Positions 22,301-31,456 of a stretch of DNA of 64,000 nt are shown piece by piece. How positions within the stretch are numbered: the stretch's first letter is position 1; the number at the start of each line of letters is the position of its first letter. The stretch lies in assembly GCF_010500865.1 (NCBI RefSeq), contig NZ_JAAAWN010000004.1, positions 1 through 64,000 of the forward strand, in the 5' to 3' direction. A program made the position numbers and the translations under genes. Source of the stretch: Alteromonas profundi (GTDB taxonomy: Bacteria > Pseudomonadota > Gammaproteobacteria > Enterobacterales > Alteromonadaceae). The notes below the pieces were generated by a model. The model was not told where the DNA came from. It saw only the letters and a list, made by a program, of their open reading frames with translations, and made no database searches.

Positions 22301-23285
22301 TTTTTTCCACTCGCCCGATAACATCAGCCACCAAAATTTCATCATTCGAACTTACGGTTAGCTGGTCAACCCGAACATTCCAGCCATCTTTATGAGGCAG
22401 TGCCTGTACACTCCCGCCTAAAATGCCCGTCATTATAGGAGAGTAATTTTCGCCGCCCCACTCTAATAGGCTACTGTCTAGCTCTGCCTGAACGCTTTCT
22501 ACGGCATTGTTATTAATATGCGCCCACACTTTAAAATTAGCACGACTTTCAGTAAGAGGGCGTTTGGTGTTTAATAACCCGCTAACCCACGGAGAAATAT
22601 CTAAGTCTTCTGCTTTAGCATAAAAAACCCCTTGAAACTTCTCTTTGCGCCCGGTGATGTCAATGATAAATGACGCTGAGTTAGAGGCCAGTTCGGTGAC
22701 TTTCATTTCACCTAGCCCTTGGTGCCTATCGCCGCGGTTATTCCACGATAGCCTTTCGATATCAAAAGCGGTCTCTACTTCTTGATGAGTTATTGACACC
22801 ACACCCTCTTCGAGCGAGAAACTTTGTAGTTGCTCAAGGAAAAGGCTTTCTAACGCAGCAACAACTGGGAAGTCACTTTTTCCCCCACTGCCTAAACGGT
22901 CTGCATCCACGTGCAAAGCTAAACCACGTAGTTCAAACCTAGGTGAAGAAATTAAACGCTGGGTTACCGACTGCCAGAAATCCACCTCAACATATATTTG
23001 GCGAATATTTAGTGCAACCGGCGATGCTGAATTTTGGTGGAGGGAAACAGAATTAAGAACAACACTTGGGCCAGCGCGCTGCCATACTGCATGCACACTG
23101 CCAATATTGAGGTTTACCCCATAGCGGTCATTAATATAGTTTTCTATCAGGTGTTTGTTATCATCGATATGCGGTAGAGCATAGCGGGCTGCGCTTAGGG
23201 TAAGCGCAAACAACACCAGCAGAATAGCAAGCAGCAGCCAGACTTTTTTAACTACGTAAGCGGCTACCGAGGTAAATTTTGACAC
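19374..23285 (-). CDS. yhdP: YhdP-family AsmA-like envelope protein
   Basis: A 1303-residue protein with one N-terminal membrane anchor (about residues 13-33, VWLLLAILLVLFALTLSAA) and a long repetitive beta-rich periplasmic body with a C-terminal AsmA-like region (LSIADGRAFTDDTEIDGGAG and NLPFLVYFLATPPTALAALA). Such proteins resemble bridge-like lipid carriers; E. coli YhdP, with TamB and YdbH, moves phospholipids to the outer membrane. Length is close to that of E. coli YhdP. It lies 24 bp after rng and overlaps the nitrilase gene. Confidence 0.9.
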   Translation of the reverse strand: MSKFTSVAAYVVKKVWLLLAILLVLFALTLSAARYALPHIDDNKHLIENYINDRYGVNLNIGSVHAVWQRAGPSVVLNSVSLHQNSASPVALNIRQIYVEVDFWQSVTQRLISSPRFELRGLALHVDADRLGSGGKSDFPVVAALESLFLEQLQSFSLEEGVVSITHQEVETAFDIERLSWNNRGDRHQGLGEMKVTELASNSASFIIDITGRKEKFQGVFYAKAEDLDISPWVSGLLNTKRPLTESRANFKVWAHINNNAVESVQAELDSSLLEWGGENYSPIMTGILGGSVQALPHKDGWNVRVDQLTVSSNDEILVADVIGRVEKNGDVLVNTVKPVPINPFLSLAPVFMDDTGDDEVRGLNPKGQLATLQLQMRNRSVQLAAKVFDLSWSQSRGIPGLSGLDADIYWYKNSGAFYLKSSNTMLASDKVIRENLAVNEFSASVYAYQTQQAGETQWLVSANDIVFDTDKLDISPSFSVNLTTGNTDIYASVAPLSLDGISDLFPSNEKSKKTFEYLTRAFTGKGEIERARILWHGKGQDFPFNDNQGVFQAYVDIKGSEFAFARQWPALKELDLSLYFENDALTMYSPNGQLGNMAITDMRAVIPRLHSSSTLTINATGSGDGKSLTALMNQSNLADSLGKLLSNDVTVKGALAADLQLDIPLSSGKQVRAQGVATLTGNKVYVSSTKMQFDNTQGKIAFDNANIDADAISANLLGQPVALSFTGRQQDAYTLNLNMQGLWHVHPLAERINPKFVEYVDGETQWNSDVTLTIDKQDFRYDATVTADLAATQSLLPQPFDSLVGNALPLYVHSSGDKSVSTVDASLGENIRFEGVLPHQEMQFSRAHLALGATELSNRGTGFSIAANLPYADGLAWFATLQTLLGKQPSAKTEGGKPNIFPSPSRIFVTTERLEIAGHSLYDVALTARQQSADWLMNIDAKNARGTVRINQDIMSEGIDINADYFSLTKPVDGLASETENTKKTTAASDEAPQLDPIDIPPVYFYCQQCNVYSVELGEVRLDTVKTPNGIKVRQLATRSDEAIINASGLWAHDGERTLTQLNGKLESPDVGQMLKQFGVSSGIKDSSAEVDFNLSWPASPLDFNLAKVQGDVAWSLSDGYLTELSDKGSRIFTLFSLNSLVRKLSLDFRDVFAQGFFYDDMQGTLSIADGRAFTDDTEIDGGAGEIEINGYTNLESGALNYNVSFAPNVTGNLPFLVYFLATPPTALAALAIDQVLTSAKVISNVNYRVTGTISEPQFDEVERNSKDITLPAQTTPETEPLGDRPLTKDDVRRIKMEVIDG

Positions 23286-23309
23286 ACTTTGCCTTATAAA
23301 TCGTTAACG

Positions 23310-24776
23310 TTACATCATGACGACGTCGTACTTATCCTGATTGTACAAGGTTTCTGTTTGCACTTTTATCTGTTTTGAAACAAAAACTTCAAGCTCTGCA
23401 AGCATGTGTGACTCTTCGCCCATAAGGGCATCGACCACTTTCGGAGATGCATAAACAACGAATTTATCGGCATCATAAGCGCGATTAACACGAACAATTT
23501 CACGCATAATTTCAAAACAAATAGTTTCGATAGTTTTTACTGTGCCCCGCCCTTTACATACAGGACATTCGCCGCACAGTATATGCTCGATACTCTCTCG
23601 GGTTCGCTTACGGGTCATTTCAATTAACCCTAACGCGGTAAACCCATGAATATTTATCTTCGCCCTATCTTTGCTTGTTGCCACCTCTAGACTATGTAAG
23701 ACACGCCTTTTATGATCAGGTTCAATCATATCGATAAAGTCGATAAGGATCATGCCCCCTAAATTTCTAAGCCTTAGCTGACGAGCAATGGCCTGAGTGG
23801 CCTCAGTATTCGTGTTGAAGATGGTTTCTTCTAAGTTTCTATGCCCGACAAAAGCCCCCGTATTAATATCAATGGTGGTCATGGCTTCCGTTTGATCGAT
23901 AATTAGGTAGCCACCAGACTTCAAATCGACTCTACGCTCTAACGCACGCTGGGCTTCATTTTCCACATCATACAAATCGAATATGGGGCGATCGCCGGTG
24001 TAATACTCTAGCTTACCGTTCATTTCAGGCACGTATTCTTTGGTAAACTGAAACAGCTCTTGAAACGAAAGCTTAGAGTCTATCCGTATACGATCTAACT
24101 CTGTGCCTACAAAGTCTCTTAACACCCGCCGGGCAAGTGGTAAGTCTTCGTACAAAACATTGGATTTTCGCTTCTTCATCCGCGATTGAATTTTATCCCA
24201 CAAGCGACGCAAGAATGCGGCGTCTTGTTGCAATTCGTTTTTCCCCACCCCTTCAGCAGCGGTGCGCAAAATGAACCCACCATTTTCGTCGCAAAACTCT
24301 TGCACGAGCTGCTTTAATCTATCGCGTTCTGCTTCTTCTTCTATTCGTTGCGACACGCCTACGTGGGTTACGCTTGGCATAAAGACCAAGTAGCGACTGG
24401 GAATAGTAATGTCGGTAGTAAGGCGAGCGCCTTTGGTCCCAATAGGGTCTTTTACCACCTGCACCACGATATCTTGCCCATCGCGTACAAGCTCTCTAAT
24501 ATCTTGCTTTTGTATATGACTTGCCGATACTTCTTCAGCAATTTCATTGTGGATTACAATATCTGAGGCATGGAGAAATGCCGCCTTTTCTAACCCAATA
24601 TCCACAAACGCAGCCTGCATACCTGGCAGTACGCGGCTTACTTTACCGCGGTAGATATTGCCAACCAAGCCTCGTTTCGTATGCCTTTCCACATGAATTT
24701 CTTGCAAAATTCCGTTTTCAATAAGGGCCACACGGGACTCAGAGGGTGTTACATTGATTAGTAGCTCTGCACTCAC
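23310..24776 (-). CDS. rng: Ribonuclease G
   Basis: The 488-residue endoribonuclease matures the 16S rRNA 5' end and takes part in mRNA decay. Segments: S1 domain from about residue 38 (GNIYRGKVSRVLPGMQAAFV), the 5' sensor/RNase-H-like region, catalytic aspartates in TTIDINTGAFVG and ILIDFIDMI, and the zinc-link cysteines CGECPVC near residue 400. It lacks the long C-terminal scaffold of RNase E, so it is RNase G. Its start overlaps the maf stop by 4 nt (ATGA), so translation is coupled. Confidence 0.96.
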   Translation of the reverse strand: MSAELLINVTPSESRVALIENGILQEIHVERHTKRGLVGNIYRGKVSRVLPGMQAAFVDIGLEKAAFLHASDIVIHNEIAEEVSASHIQKQDIRELVRDGQDIVVQVVKDPIGTKGARLTTDITIPSRYLVFMPSVTHVGVSQRIEEEAERDRLKQLVQEFCDENGGFILRTAAEGVGKNELQQDAAFLRRLWDKIQSRMKKRKSNVLYEDLPLARRVLRDFVGTELDRIRIDSKLSFQELFQFTKEYVPEMNGKLEYYTGDRPIFDLYDVENEAQRALERRVDLKSGGYLIIDQTEAMTTIDINTGAFVGHRNLEETIFNTNTEATQAIARQLRLRNLGGMILIDFIDMIEPDHKRRVLHSLEVATSKDRAKINIHGFTALGLIEMTRKRTRESIEHILCGECPVCKGRGTVKTIETICFEIMREIVRVNRAYDADKFVVYASPKVVDALMGEESHMLAELEVFVSKQIKVQTETLYNQDKYDVVMM

Positions 24777-25363
24777 TCTACAACTCCAAATTCACTGAGT
24801 AACTGTCTTGTCTCATACAAAGGTAGCCCTACCACCGCACTGGCACTGCCGTTGATGGATTTTACAAACTGACCACCGATGCCTTGAATGGCATAACTTC
24901 CCGCTTTATCTGCTGGCTCGCCTGTTTCCCAGTATGCGTCAATTTGGGCATTCGTCAATGAGGCAAAGTTAACTAACGTGGTTATGGTTTTGGTAACGCT
25001 GCGCTCAGCGTTCGCCACTGAAATGGCTGTAAGTACTTGATGTTGCTTGCCCGATAACATGGTAAGAATACGTCTCGCGTCTTCTTTATCTGTGGGCTTG
25101 CCCAGACTTAAGCCGTTAAAAGCAATAAGTGTATCTGAAGCTAATATAAGCGTACTCGCTGTCAGCTCCCCCGCTTGCCTTAATCGCGTCAAAGCGGCTT
25201 GTGCTTTTTCACCGGCTAAGCGTGCCACCTGTGCGTTGGGTGTTTCATCAGGCCATGCCGACTCGTCGATATCTACCGGCATTACTTGGTGGCTTATGCC
25301 TAACTGATTAAGGAGCGCGGTGCGCCGTGGCGATGCGGATGCAAGTACTACAGATACGGTCAC
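24773..25363 (-). CDS. Maf-like nucleotide pyrophosphatase (YhdE type)
   Basis: A 196-residue Maf protein with the signature VLASASPRRTALLNQLG, the EKAQAA helix, LILASDTLIAFNG and AGSYAIQGIGGQFVKSING. YhdE-type Maf proteins hydrolyse dTTP, UTP and modified pyrimidine triphosphates, acting as a pool-cleaning or division-checkpoint enzyme. Position between mreD and rng is the classic one. It overlaps rng by 4 nt and follows mreD by 17 bp. Confidence 0.94.
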   Translation of the reverse strand: MTVSVVLASASPRRTALLNQLGISHQVMPVDIDESAWPDETPNAQVARLAGEKAQAALTRLRQAGELTASTLILASDTLIAFNGLSLGKPTDKEDARRILTMLSGKQHQVLTAISVANAERSVTKTITTLVNFASLTNAQIDAYWETGEPADKAGSYAIQGIGGQFVKSINGSASAVVGLPLYETRQLLSEFGVVE

Positions 25364-25380
25364 AGATGTTTAGCCTCGTA

Positions 25381-25860
25381 TTAGGTGATAGATAGCTGAC
25401 GACGGGTTCTACGTAGCAACCAAAACACCCACGGCCAAATAACCATAGAGGTTAGTACCGGCCATAAATAGTCTAATTGAAAATAGATATCTGTGAGTAG
25501 ATGCTGCACCCAAAAGGTTAATAGATGATAAAGCGCCGACAATAGGCCTATAACAATGGCCTGCTGCCACACTGAATAGTTACGTAGCCGTTGGTAATTC
25601 GCTGCCAATACGTAGACTGAGATAGATAACCCAAAACTGTGGATCCCAAGCGTTGTTCCCATCAACACATCCACTGCGATACCGCAAATAAATGCAATAC
25701 CCACGTTAACGCGATGAGGAAGTGCCATTGTCCAATAGGCCAACACCACCAATACCCAATCGGGGCGGTATAAATCTACTTGAAATGGCAAAGGAACAAT
25801 TTGCAGTACCAAGGCAATGATAATACTTATGAAAATAGCGGTATGACGCTTACGAATCAT
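25381..25860 (-). CDS. mreD: Rod shape-determining protein MreD
   Basis: A 159-residue integral membrane protein with five or six hydrophobic segments and the MreD-typical YRPDWVLVVLAYWTMALPHR and MGTTLGIHSFGLS. It works with MreC and MreB in the elongasome directing lateral wall growth. It overlaps mreC by 11 nt, so the two are translationally coupled. The C-terminus is arginine-rich (RRTRRQ). Confidence 0.94.
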   Translation of the reverse strand: MIRKRHTAIFISIIIALVLQIVPLPFQVDLYRPDWVLVVLAYWTMALPHRVNVGIAFICGIAVDVLMGTTLGIHSFGLSISVYVLAANYQRLRNYSVWQQAIVIGLLSALYHLLTFWVQHLLTDIYFQLDYLWPVLTSMVIWPWVFWLLRRTRRQLSIT

Positions 25861-26719
25861 TGCTGTTTTCCTCCTCGGGGATCGCAGGCAGCGACGCCTC
25901 AGGCTCAGCCCAAAGCAGCAATAGGTATTTCAATCTATCTAGGTTTGCCATTGGCTGTGCAATTATTCTTGCAAATGGACGGCTTTCATCTCTTATAACA
26001 GAGGTAACAGTAGCAACGGGATAACCCTCGGGGAAGATTTTTCCCAACCCTGAAGAAATTAGTACATCCCCTTCTTTTACATCTACGCTGTGCGGTACAT
26101 GCTCTAAATACAATTCTGATAGCACGCCGCTTCCGGTGGCTATAAATCGGATATTATTGCGCAGGGAACGAACGGGTATGGCATGGGTAACATCCGCAAT
26201 GAGTAATACACGGCTGTTGGTGGAGCCCACTTCCATGACTTGGCCGATAATCCCTTTTTCATCAAGTACCGGTTGCGATAAGTAAACCCCATCAATCGCG
26301 CCTTTGTTGATGACCACCTGTTGGCTATAGGGGTTTTTATCTACCGCCATAAGCTCAGCTACCATCTTTCTCGACTCGGTGCGTACCGGCGCAGACAGTA
26401 GCTCTCTTAACTGGGTGTTTTCTTTTTCTAGTACCTCAAATTGCTGGAGCTTTTCACTCATCAACAAAAGTTGATTAGTCAGTTGCGCATTTTCTGCTAG
26501 CAAATCTTCATGGGAGGTGAGCCGCTGGGCACTTTCGCTAAGCAATAGGCCAGGCAAATTTGCAAGGTACTGAATAGGACTCATAAGAGAGTTTAGGTAA
26601 ACGCGGGTAGATTTGAACCCATCGAGTTTATGATCAACAAAAACGAGCAGCACTGACAACACAAGTGCCAATGCTAATCTATTATTTAATGAGGGACCGC
26701 GGGTGAAGATAGTATCCAT
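25850..26719 (-). CDS. mreC: Rod shape-determining protein MreC
   Basis: The 289-residue protein has a short cytosolic N-terminus, a membrane anchor at about residues 12-30, a coiled coil at about 65-110 (AENAQLTNQLLLMSEKLQQF) and a periplasmic double beta-barrel (GAIDGVYLSQPVLDEKGIIG; GDVLISSGLGKIFPEGYPV). It scaffolds PBP2-RodA with MreB. It starts 38 bp after mreB, with a strong hairpin in the gap. Confidence 0.95.
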   Translation of the reverse strand: MDTIFTRGPSLNNRLALALVLSVLLVFVDHKLDGFKSTRVYLNSLMSPIQYLANLPGLLLSESAQRLTSHEDLLAENAQLTNQLLLMSEKLQQFEVLEKENTQLRELLSAPVRTESRKMVAELMAVDKNPYSQQVVINKGAIDGVYLSQPVLDEKGIIGQVMEVGSTNSRVLLIADVTHAIPVRSLRNNIRFIATGSGVLSELYLEHVPHSVDVKEGDVLISSGLGKIFPEGYPVATVTSVIRDESRPFARIIAQPMANLDRLKYLLLLWAEPEASLPAIPEEENSNDS

Positions 26720-26728
26720 GATACAAAG

Positions 26729-26751
26729 AAGGCAACCGTGTAGGTTGCCTT
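26729..26751 (-). terminator. Intercistronic hairpin between mreB and mreC
   Basis: AAGGCAACC and GGTTGCCTT form a perfect 9-bp stem around a 5-nt loop within the 38-bp gap, with a short CTTTG tail on the minus strand. The weak tail suggests partial termination or an RNA-processing stop that would leave more mreB than mreC mRNA. The role is inferred. Confidence 0.55.
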
Positions 26752-26757
26752 GCCCGT

Positions 26758-28137
<1,380 letters not shown>

Positions 28138-28653
28138 TTACAAGGTAATTGGGTTAGTGGTGCCCGTTGCAGGGAAATAATCGAAATACGCCCCTGAACT
28201 TAAACTGTATCGACACCAATAGTTACTTTGGTCTTTAGCAGTGGTTTCATCATAAAGCCGTGGAATAACTTTGAAACCATCTACTCGCATGGGGCGGGCG
28301 AGTAACGCATCCCAAATGTCCTTACACCCATCAGCGGTAAACTCACCTGTAGGCCAGCCATTGGCATTTATCTTTACCGGGCTTCGGTTAACTTCTTTAC
28401 CGCTTTTGTCGTAGTGAATAAGCATTATCATTGACGTATGCTGGCCTGCACGCCATTTCCAATGTGCTGATGATACATGCTCGCGGAAAACGTTAGCTAA
28501 CACCGTGAACTGTTCGCTAGTTTGGTCTTCTTCGGGCGTATTTATATTGTTGATCACAAAAATTAAGGAGCCCGCAAAGACAATAACAATAACCACGCGC
28601 AATAGGTTACTAAGAACACTTGAAGTGTCTTTTTGTTTCGGTGACTTTTTCAT
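28138..28653 (-). CDS. Pilin-like single-pass membrane protein, MshF-like
   Basis: A 171-residue protein with a Lys-rich N-terminus (MKKSPKQKD), one membrane segment at about 20-37 (VVIVIVFAGSLIFVINN), and an extracytoplasmic domain with INANGWP, two cysteines (DGCKDIW and NYWCRYS) and a C-terminal YFDYFPATG. GWP, a Cys-x-x-(I/L)W segment and Cys-x-Y ending in F(D/E)YxPxTG recall MSHA pilus minor components such as MshF. The location next to mreB, where the MSHA operon ends in vibrios, supports this, but no other msh gene is present. The assignment is tentative. Confidence 0.4.
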   Translation of the reverse strand: MKKSPKQKDTSSVLSNLLRVVIVIVFAGSLIFVINNINTPEEDQTSEQFTVLANVFREHVSSAHWKWRAGQHTSMIMLIHYDKSGKEVNRSPVKINANGWPTGEFTADGCKDIWDALLARPMRVDGFKVIPRLYDETTAKDQSNYWCRYSLSSGAYFDYFPATGTTNPITL

Positions 28654-28791
28654 AATCCGTGTTCATAATCAGTGCCTTGTACTATTTGTATAGCACACTT
28701 TTAATAGAACATCGGTAAGATTTTTACGCAAGGCGTGGGGGATAAATGTGGCACGTAAGGCGCCTATCTTTCGCCCTACGTCCCCATGTTA

Positions 28792-30366
28792 TTATGCGGT
28801 TTTAGGAATACTTACTGGGTCTGTATCAGCGTTATTGTTTACCTTAGTATTCAATGTCACCTCAGCCTGCTGCTTAGCTAAAATATAGTTTTCTAAATGC
28901 TGCTGTTGGGCGTTGGATAAACGTAAACCTTGCTTAGTTCTCCGCCAAATAACATCTTCAAGAGACATCGCCCATTCATACTCAATAAGGTAGTCGACTT
29001 CGGCTTGGTATAAATTAGCGCCGAAATTCTCACCCAAAGCATCAATACTTTGTTTTCCTTCTAGGAATTTATGACATAGCAGGCCGTATTGGCGCACGTA
29101 GCGGCGCGTAATGTCGCTCGGTAGCCAAGGATATTGCTGTGACAAACTGTCAAATAGTGCCTCTTTTCCTTCAAACGCGCCGCCAGGTAGTGGAACGTCC
29201 CTTGTCCAAGCTTTGCCTGCACGGGGAAACTGTGCAGCCAGTTTATCTACTGCATGTTCAGCGAGTTTTCGGTAAGTGGTTATCTTGCCGCCGAAGATAT
29301 TAAGGAGCATAGGCGTATTCTTCTCGCCAATTAATTCTACTTTATAGTCGCGCGTAAGCTCCTGGGCCGATGCATTAGCTTCTTCAAGCAATGGCCGCAC
29401 ACCGCTATAACTATGTACCACGCTATCTCGGTTAATTTTAGTTTTAAAGTAGGTATTAACGATATCAATTAAATAATCAGTTTCTGCCTCTGAAATCGCC
29501 GCCGCAGAAGGGTTTCCAGTGTAATTTTCATCTGTCGTACCCACCAAAGAAAAGTCTTCTTCGTAGGGGATAACAAAAACAATCCGGCCATCCTTGTTTT
29601 GCAAAATGTACGCTTCATCAGTGTCATAAAGCTTAGGCACAATAAAATGGCTACCTTTAACAAGACGCATGGCGTTAGGGTTTTTTATATCAGCCAGTCT
29701 ATCTAAGAAAGACACTGCCCACGGCCCCGCAGCGTTAACTATGGATTTCGCCTCTACTGTAAACGTTTTCCCATTGGCCGATTTTAACGTAACACTCCAC
29801 TTATCATTAAGCTTTTCTGCATGAACGCATTCGGTACGCGCGAAAATTTGCGCCCCTTGATCTTGTGCGGCCAAGGCGTTTAGAACAACTAATCTGGCGT
29901 CATCAACCCAGCCGTCTGAATATTCAAAACACGTGCTTATATCACTTACTAAGGGGCCTTGCGCAGACGTAGATAGCTTCTTAGAACGGGGGAGCATGTT
30001 CCGCTTAGCCAATGAGTCGTACAAAAACAATCCAATTCTTATCATCCACGCGGGCCGAAGATGCTTTTGGTGCGGTAAACGAAAACGCAAAGGCCACATT
30101 ATGTGCGGCGCTTTACTTAACAGTACTTCGCGCTCCGCCAGTGCTTCTTTAACCAAACGAAATTCGTAATGTTCTAAATAGCGCAAGCCACCATGAATCA
30201 ATTTACTACTTGATGAAGAGGTAGCACCGCCAAGATCGCCTTTTTCACATAGCGCTACGCTTAAACCCCGTCCTGCGGCATCAAGTGCCACACCAACGCC
30301 GTTTACTCCCCCGCCTACGACTAAAACGTCGACGCTCGTCGTTACATTGTTGTTGTAATTGGTCAT
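28792..30366 (-). CDS. glpD: Aerobic glycerol-3-phosphate dehydrogenase GlpD
   Basis: The 524-residue FAD enzyme oxidises glycerol-3-phosphate to dihydroxyacetone phosphate at the inner membrane, passing electrons to quinone. Seen are the FAD fold VLVVGGGVNGVGVALDAAGR, SSSSSKLIHGGLRYLEHYEF, VNAAGPWAVSFLDR and a C-terminal helical domain from about residue 400. ATG 30366 is chosen because AGGGG lies 7 nt upstream and the fold begins soon after; ATG 30372 is too close to that site. A GlpR-like operator lies 71 bp upstream. Partners glpR and glpK are adjacent. Confidence 0.96.
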   Translation of the reverse strand: MTNYNNNVTTSVDVLVVGGGVNGVGVALDAAGRGLSVALCEKGDLGGATSSSSSKLIHGGLRYLEHYEFRLVKEALAEREVLLSKAPHIMWPLRFRLPHQKHLRPAWMIRIGLFLYDSLAKRNMLPRSKKLSTSAQGPLVSDISTCFEYSDGWVDDARLVVLNALAAQDQGAQIFARTECVHAEKLNDKWSVTLKSANGKTFTVEAKSIVNAAGPWAVSFLDRLADIKNPNAMRLVKGSHFIVPKLYDTDEAYILQNKDGRIVFVIPYEEDFSLVGTTDENYTGNPSAAAISEAETDYLIDIVNTYFKTKINRDSVVHSYSGVRPLLEEANASAQELTRDYKVELIGEKNTPMLLNIFGGKITTYRKLAEHAVDKLAAQFPRAGKAWTRDVPLPGGAFEGKEALFDSLSQQYPWLPSDITRRYVRQYGLLCHKFLEGKQSIDALGENFGANLYQAEVDYLIEYEWAMSLEDVIWRRTKQGLRLSNAQQQHLENYILAKQQAEVTLNTKVNNNADTDPVSIPKTA

Positions 30367-30436
30367 GATCATGCCCCTAGTGGCTTGGCTAACTTTCATG
30401 CTATTTGACGATCAAAATGAAAACATGTCAACACAA

Positions 30437-30456
30437 AACGAACATTAACGAACATA
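30437..30456 (-). promoter_or_regulatory. GlpR-type operator before glpD
   Basis: On the minus strand TATGTTCGTTAATGTTCGTT fits 17 of 20 positions of the E. coli GlpR consensus (WATKYTCGWWAWCGMDCATW) and contains two direct ATGTTCGTT units. It lies in the glpR-glpD gap and should mediate repression of glpD by the adjacent GlpR. The match was made by eye. Confidence 0.6.
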
Positions 30457-30539
30457 AATGAGCGTGATGGCCTTCGGTCAGTTACACTAAACACGCGCAC
30501 GAAGTGCTAGTGTTTGGCAAACACAATAGTGAGTATAGG

Positions 30540-31298
30540 TTACGCTTGAATGAAGGTGATGTTGTTTTCAGCGATAATTTCACTGATAGCAGGGGGTGGG
30601 GTTTTATCGCAAACAAGGCAGTCAACCTGCGAAATATGCCCCTGTTCAACCATGGCCTTACGTTCGAACTTGCTATAGTCTGCGGCCAGTATCACATGCT
30701 GAGTATGCGATAGAATTGCTTGAGATACCTTTACTTCACGGAAGTCGAAATCAAGAAGCGCACCATCAGCACTAATACCACTTATACCGATAATGCCATA
30801 ATCCATTCGAAACTGGCTAATGAAATCACAGGTAGCTTCACCAATTATACCGCCATCTCGATAGCGAACTTCACCTGCAGCTATGATCACAGAAAAATCC
30901 TCTTTCGCTGATAATATAGTGGCTACATGGATATTGTTCGTCACTACGTGCAAGTTTTTATGATTAAGTAGTTTGCTGGCAATAAGCTCGGTTGTCGTAC
31001 CTATGTTGATAAATAATGAAGCGCCATTGGGGATCATGCTTGCTACCGCTTCAGCAATACGTTCTTTGACTTCACGGTTTTGGGTTTTTCGCTCTTGGTA
31101 TGGCGTATTTTCCCAGCTTCTATTTAATCCTGCACCACCATGATACCTACTCAATACGCCGGTCTCAGCCAACTGATTTAAATCGCGACGAATGGTTTGT
31201 GGCGTAACCGCACACTGAGTAACCAAATCATCAATGGACATAAAACCGTTTTGCTTGATAAGACTCACTATTTTTTCATGTCGTTGGGTTTGGTTCAT
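30540..31298 (-). CDS. glpR: DeoR-family glycerol-3-phosphate regulon repressor GlpR
   Basis: A 252-residue DeoR-type repressor: N-terminal winged helix with MSIDDLVTQCAVTPQTIRRD as recognition region, then LSRYHGGAGL, and a C-terminal ISOCOT sugar-phosphate domain with NIGTTTELIASKLL and EVKVSQAIL. Length and sequence match GlpR. It lies between glpD and glpK, both preceded by GlpR-like sites. Glycerol-3-phosphate is the expected inducer by family knowledge. Confidence 0.93.
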   Translation of the reverse strand: MNQTQRHEKIVSLIKQNGFMSIDDLVTQCAVTPQTIRRDLNQLAETGVLSRYHGGAGLNRSWENTPYQERKTQNREVKERIAEAVASMIPNGASLFINIGTTTELIASKLLNHKNLHVVTNNIHVATILSAKEDFSVIIAAGEVRYRDGGIIGEATCDFISQFRMDYGIIGISGISADGALLDFDFREVKVSQAILSHTQHVILAADYSKFERKAMVEQGHISQVDCLVCDKTPPPAISEIIAENNITFIQA

Positions 31299-31372
31299 GG
31301 CTTACTCCTACATAGTCATAGGCTAAGTATACGTACTTCCGCCTCCACTGCCTATGACAAAAAGAACATAGA

Positions 31373-31392
31373 AATGTTCGTTTTCGAAAATT
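31373..31392. promoter_or_regulatory. GlpR-type operator before glpK
   Basis: AATGTTCGTTTTCGAAAATT matches 18 of 20 positions of the GlpR consensus and is close to palindromic. It lies between divergent glpR and glpK, 65 bp before the glpK start, and could serve both promoters. Matched by eye. Confidence 0.65.
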
Positions 31393-31456
31393 CAGCGTTG
31401 TTAATTCGCTGTAAATAATGCAAACTCTTTACAAACTACGTTCAGCAGAGGTGTTC

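Noticed and set aside
20000..23200. Several open frames on the + strand opposite yhdP
   Set aside because: They are antisense shadows of a clear long coding gene, without ribosome sites or recognisable protein features.
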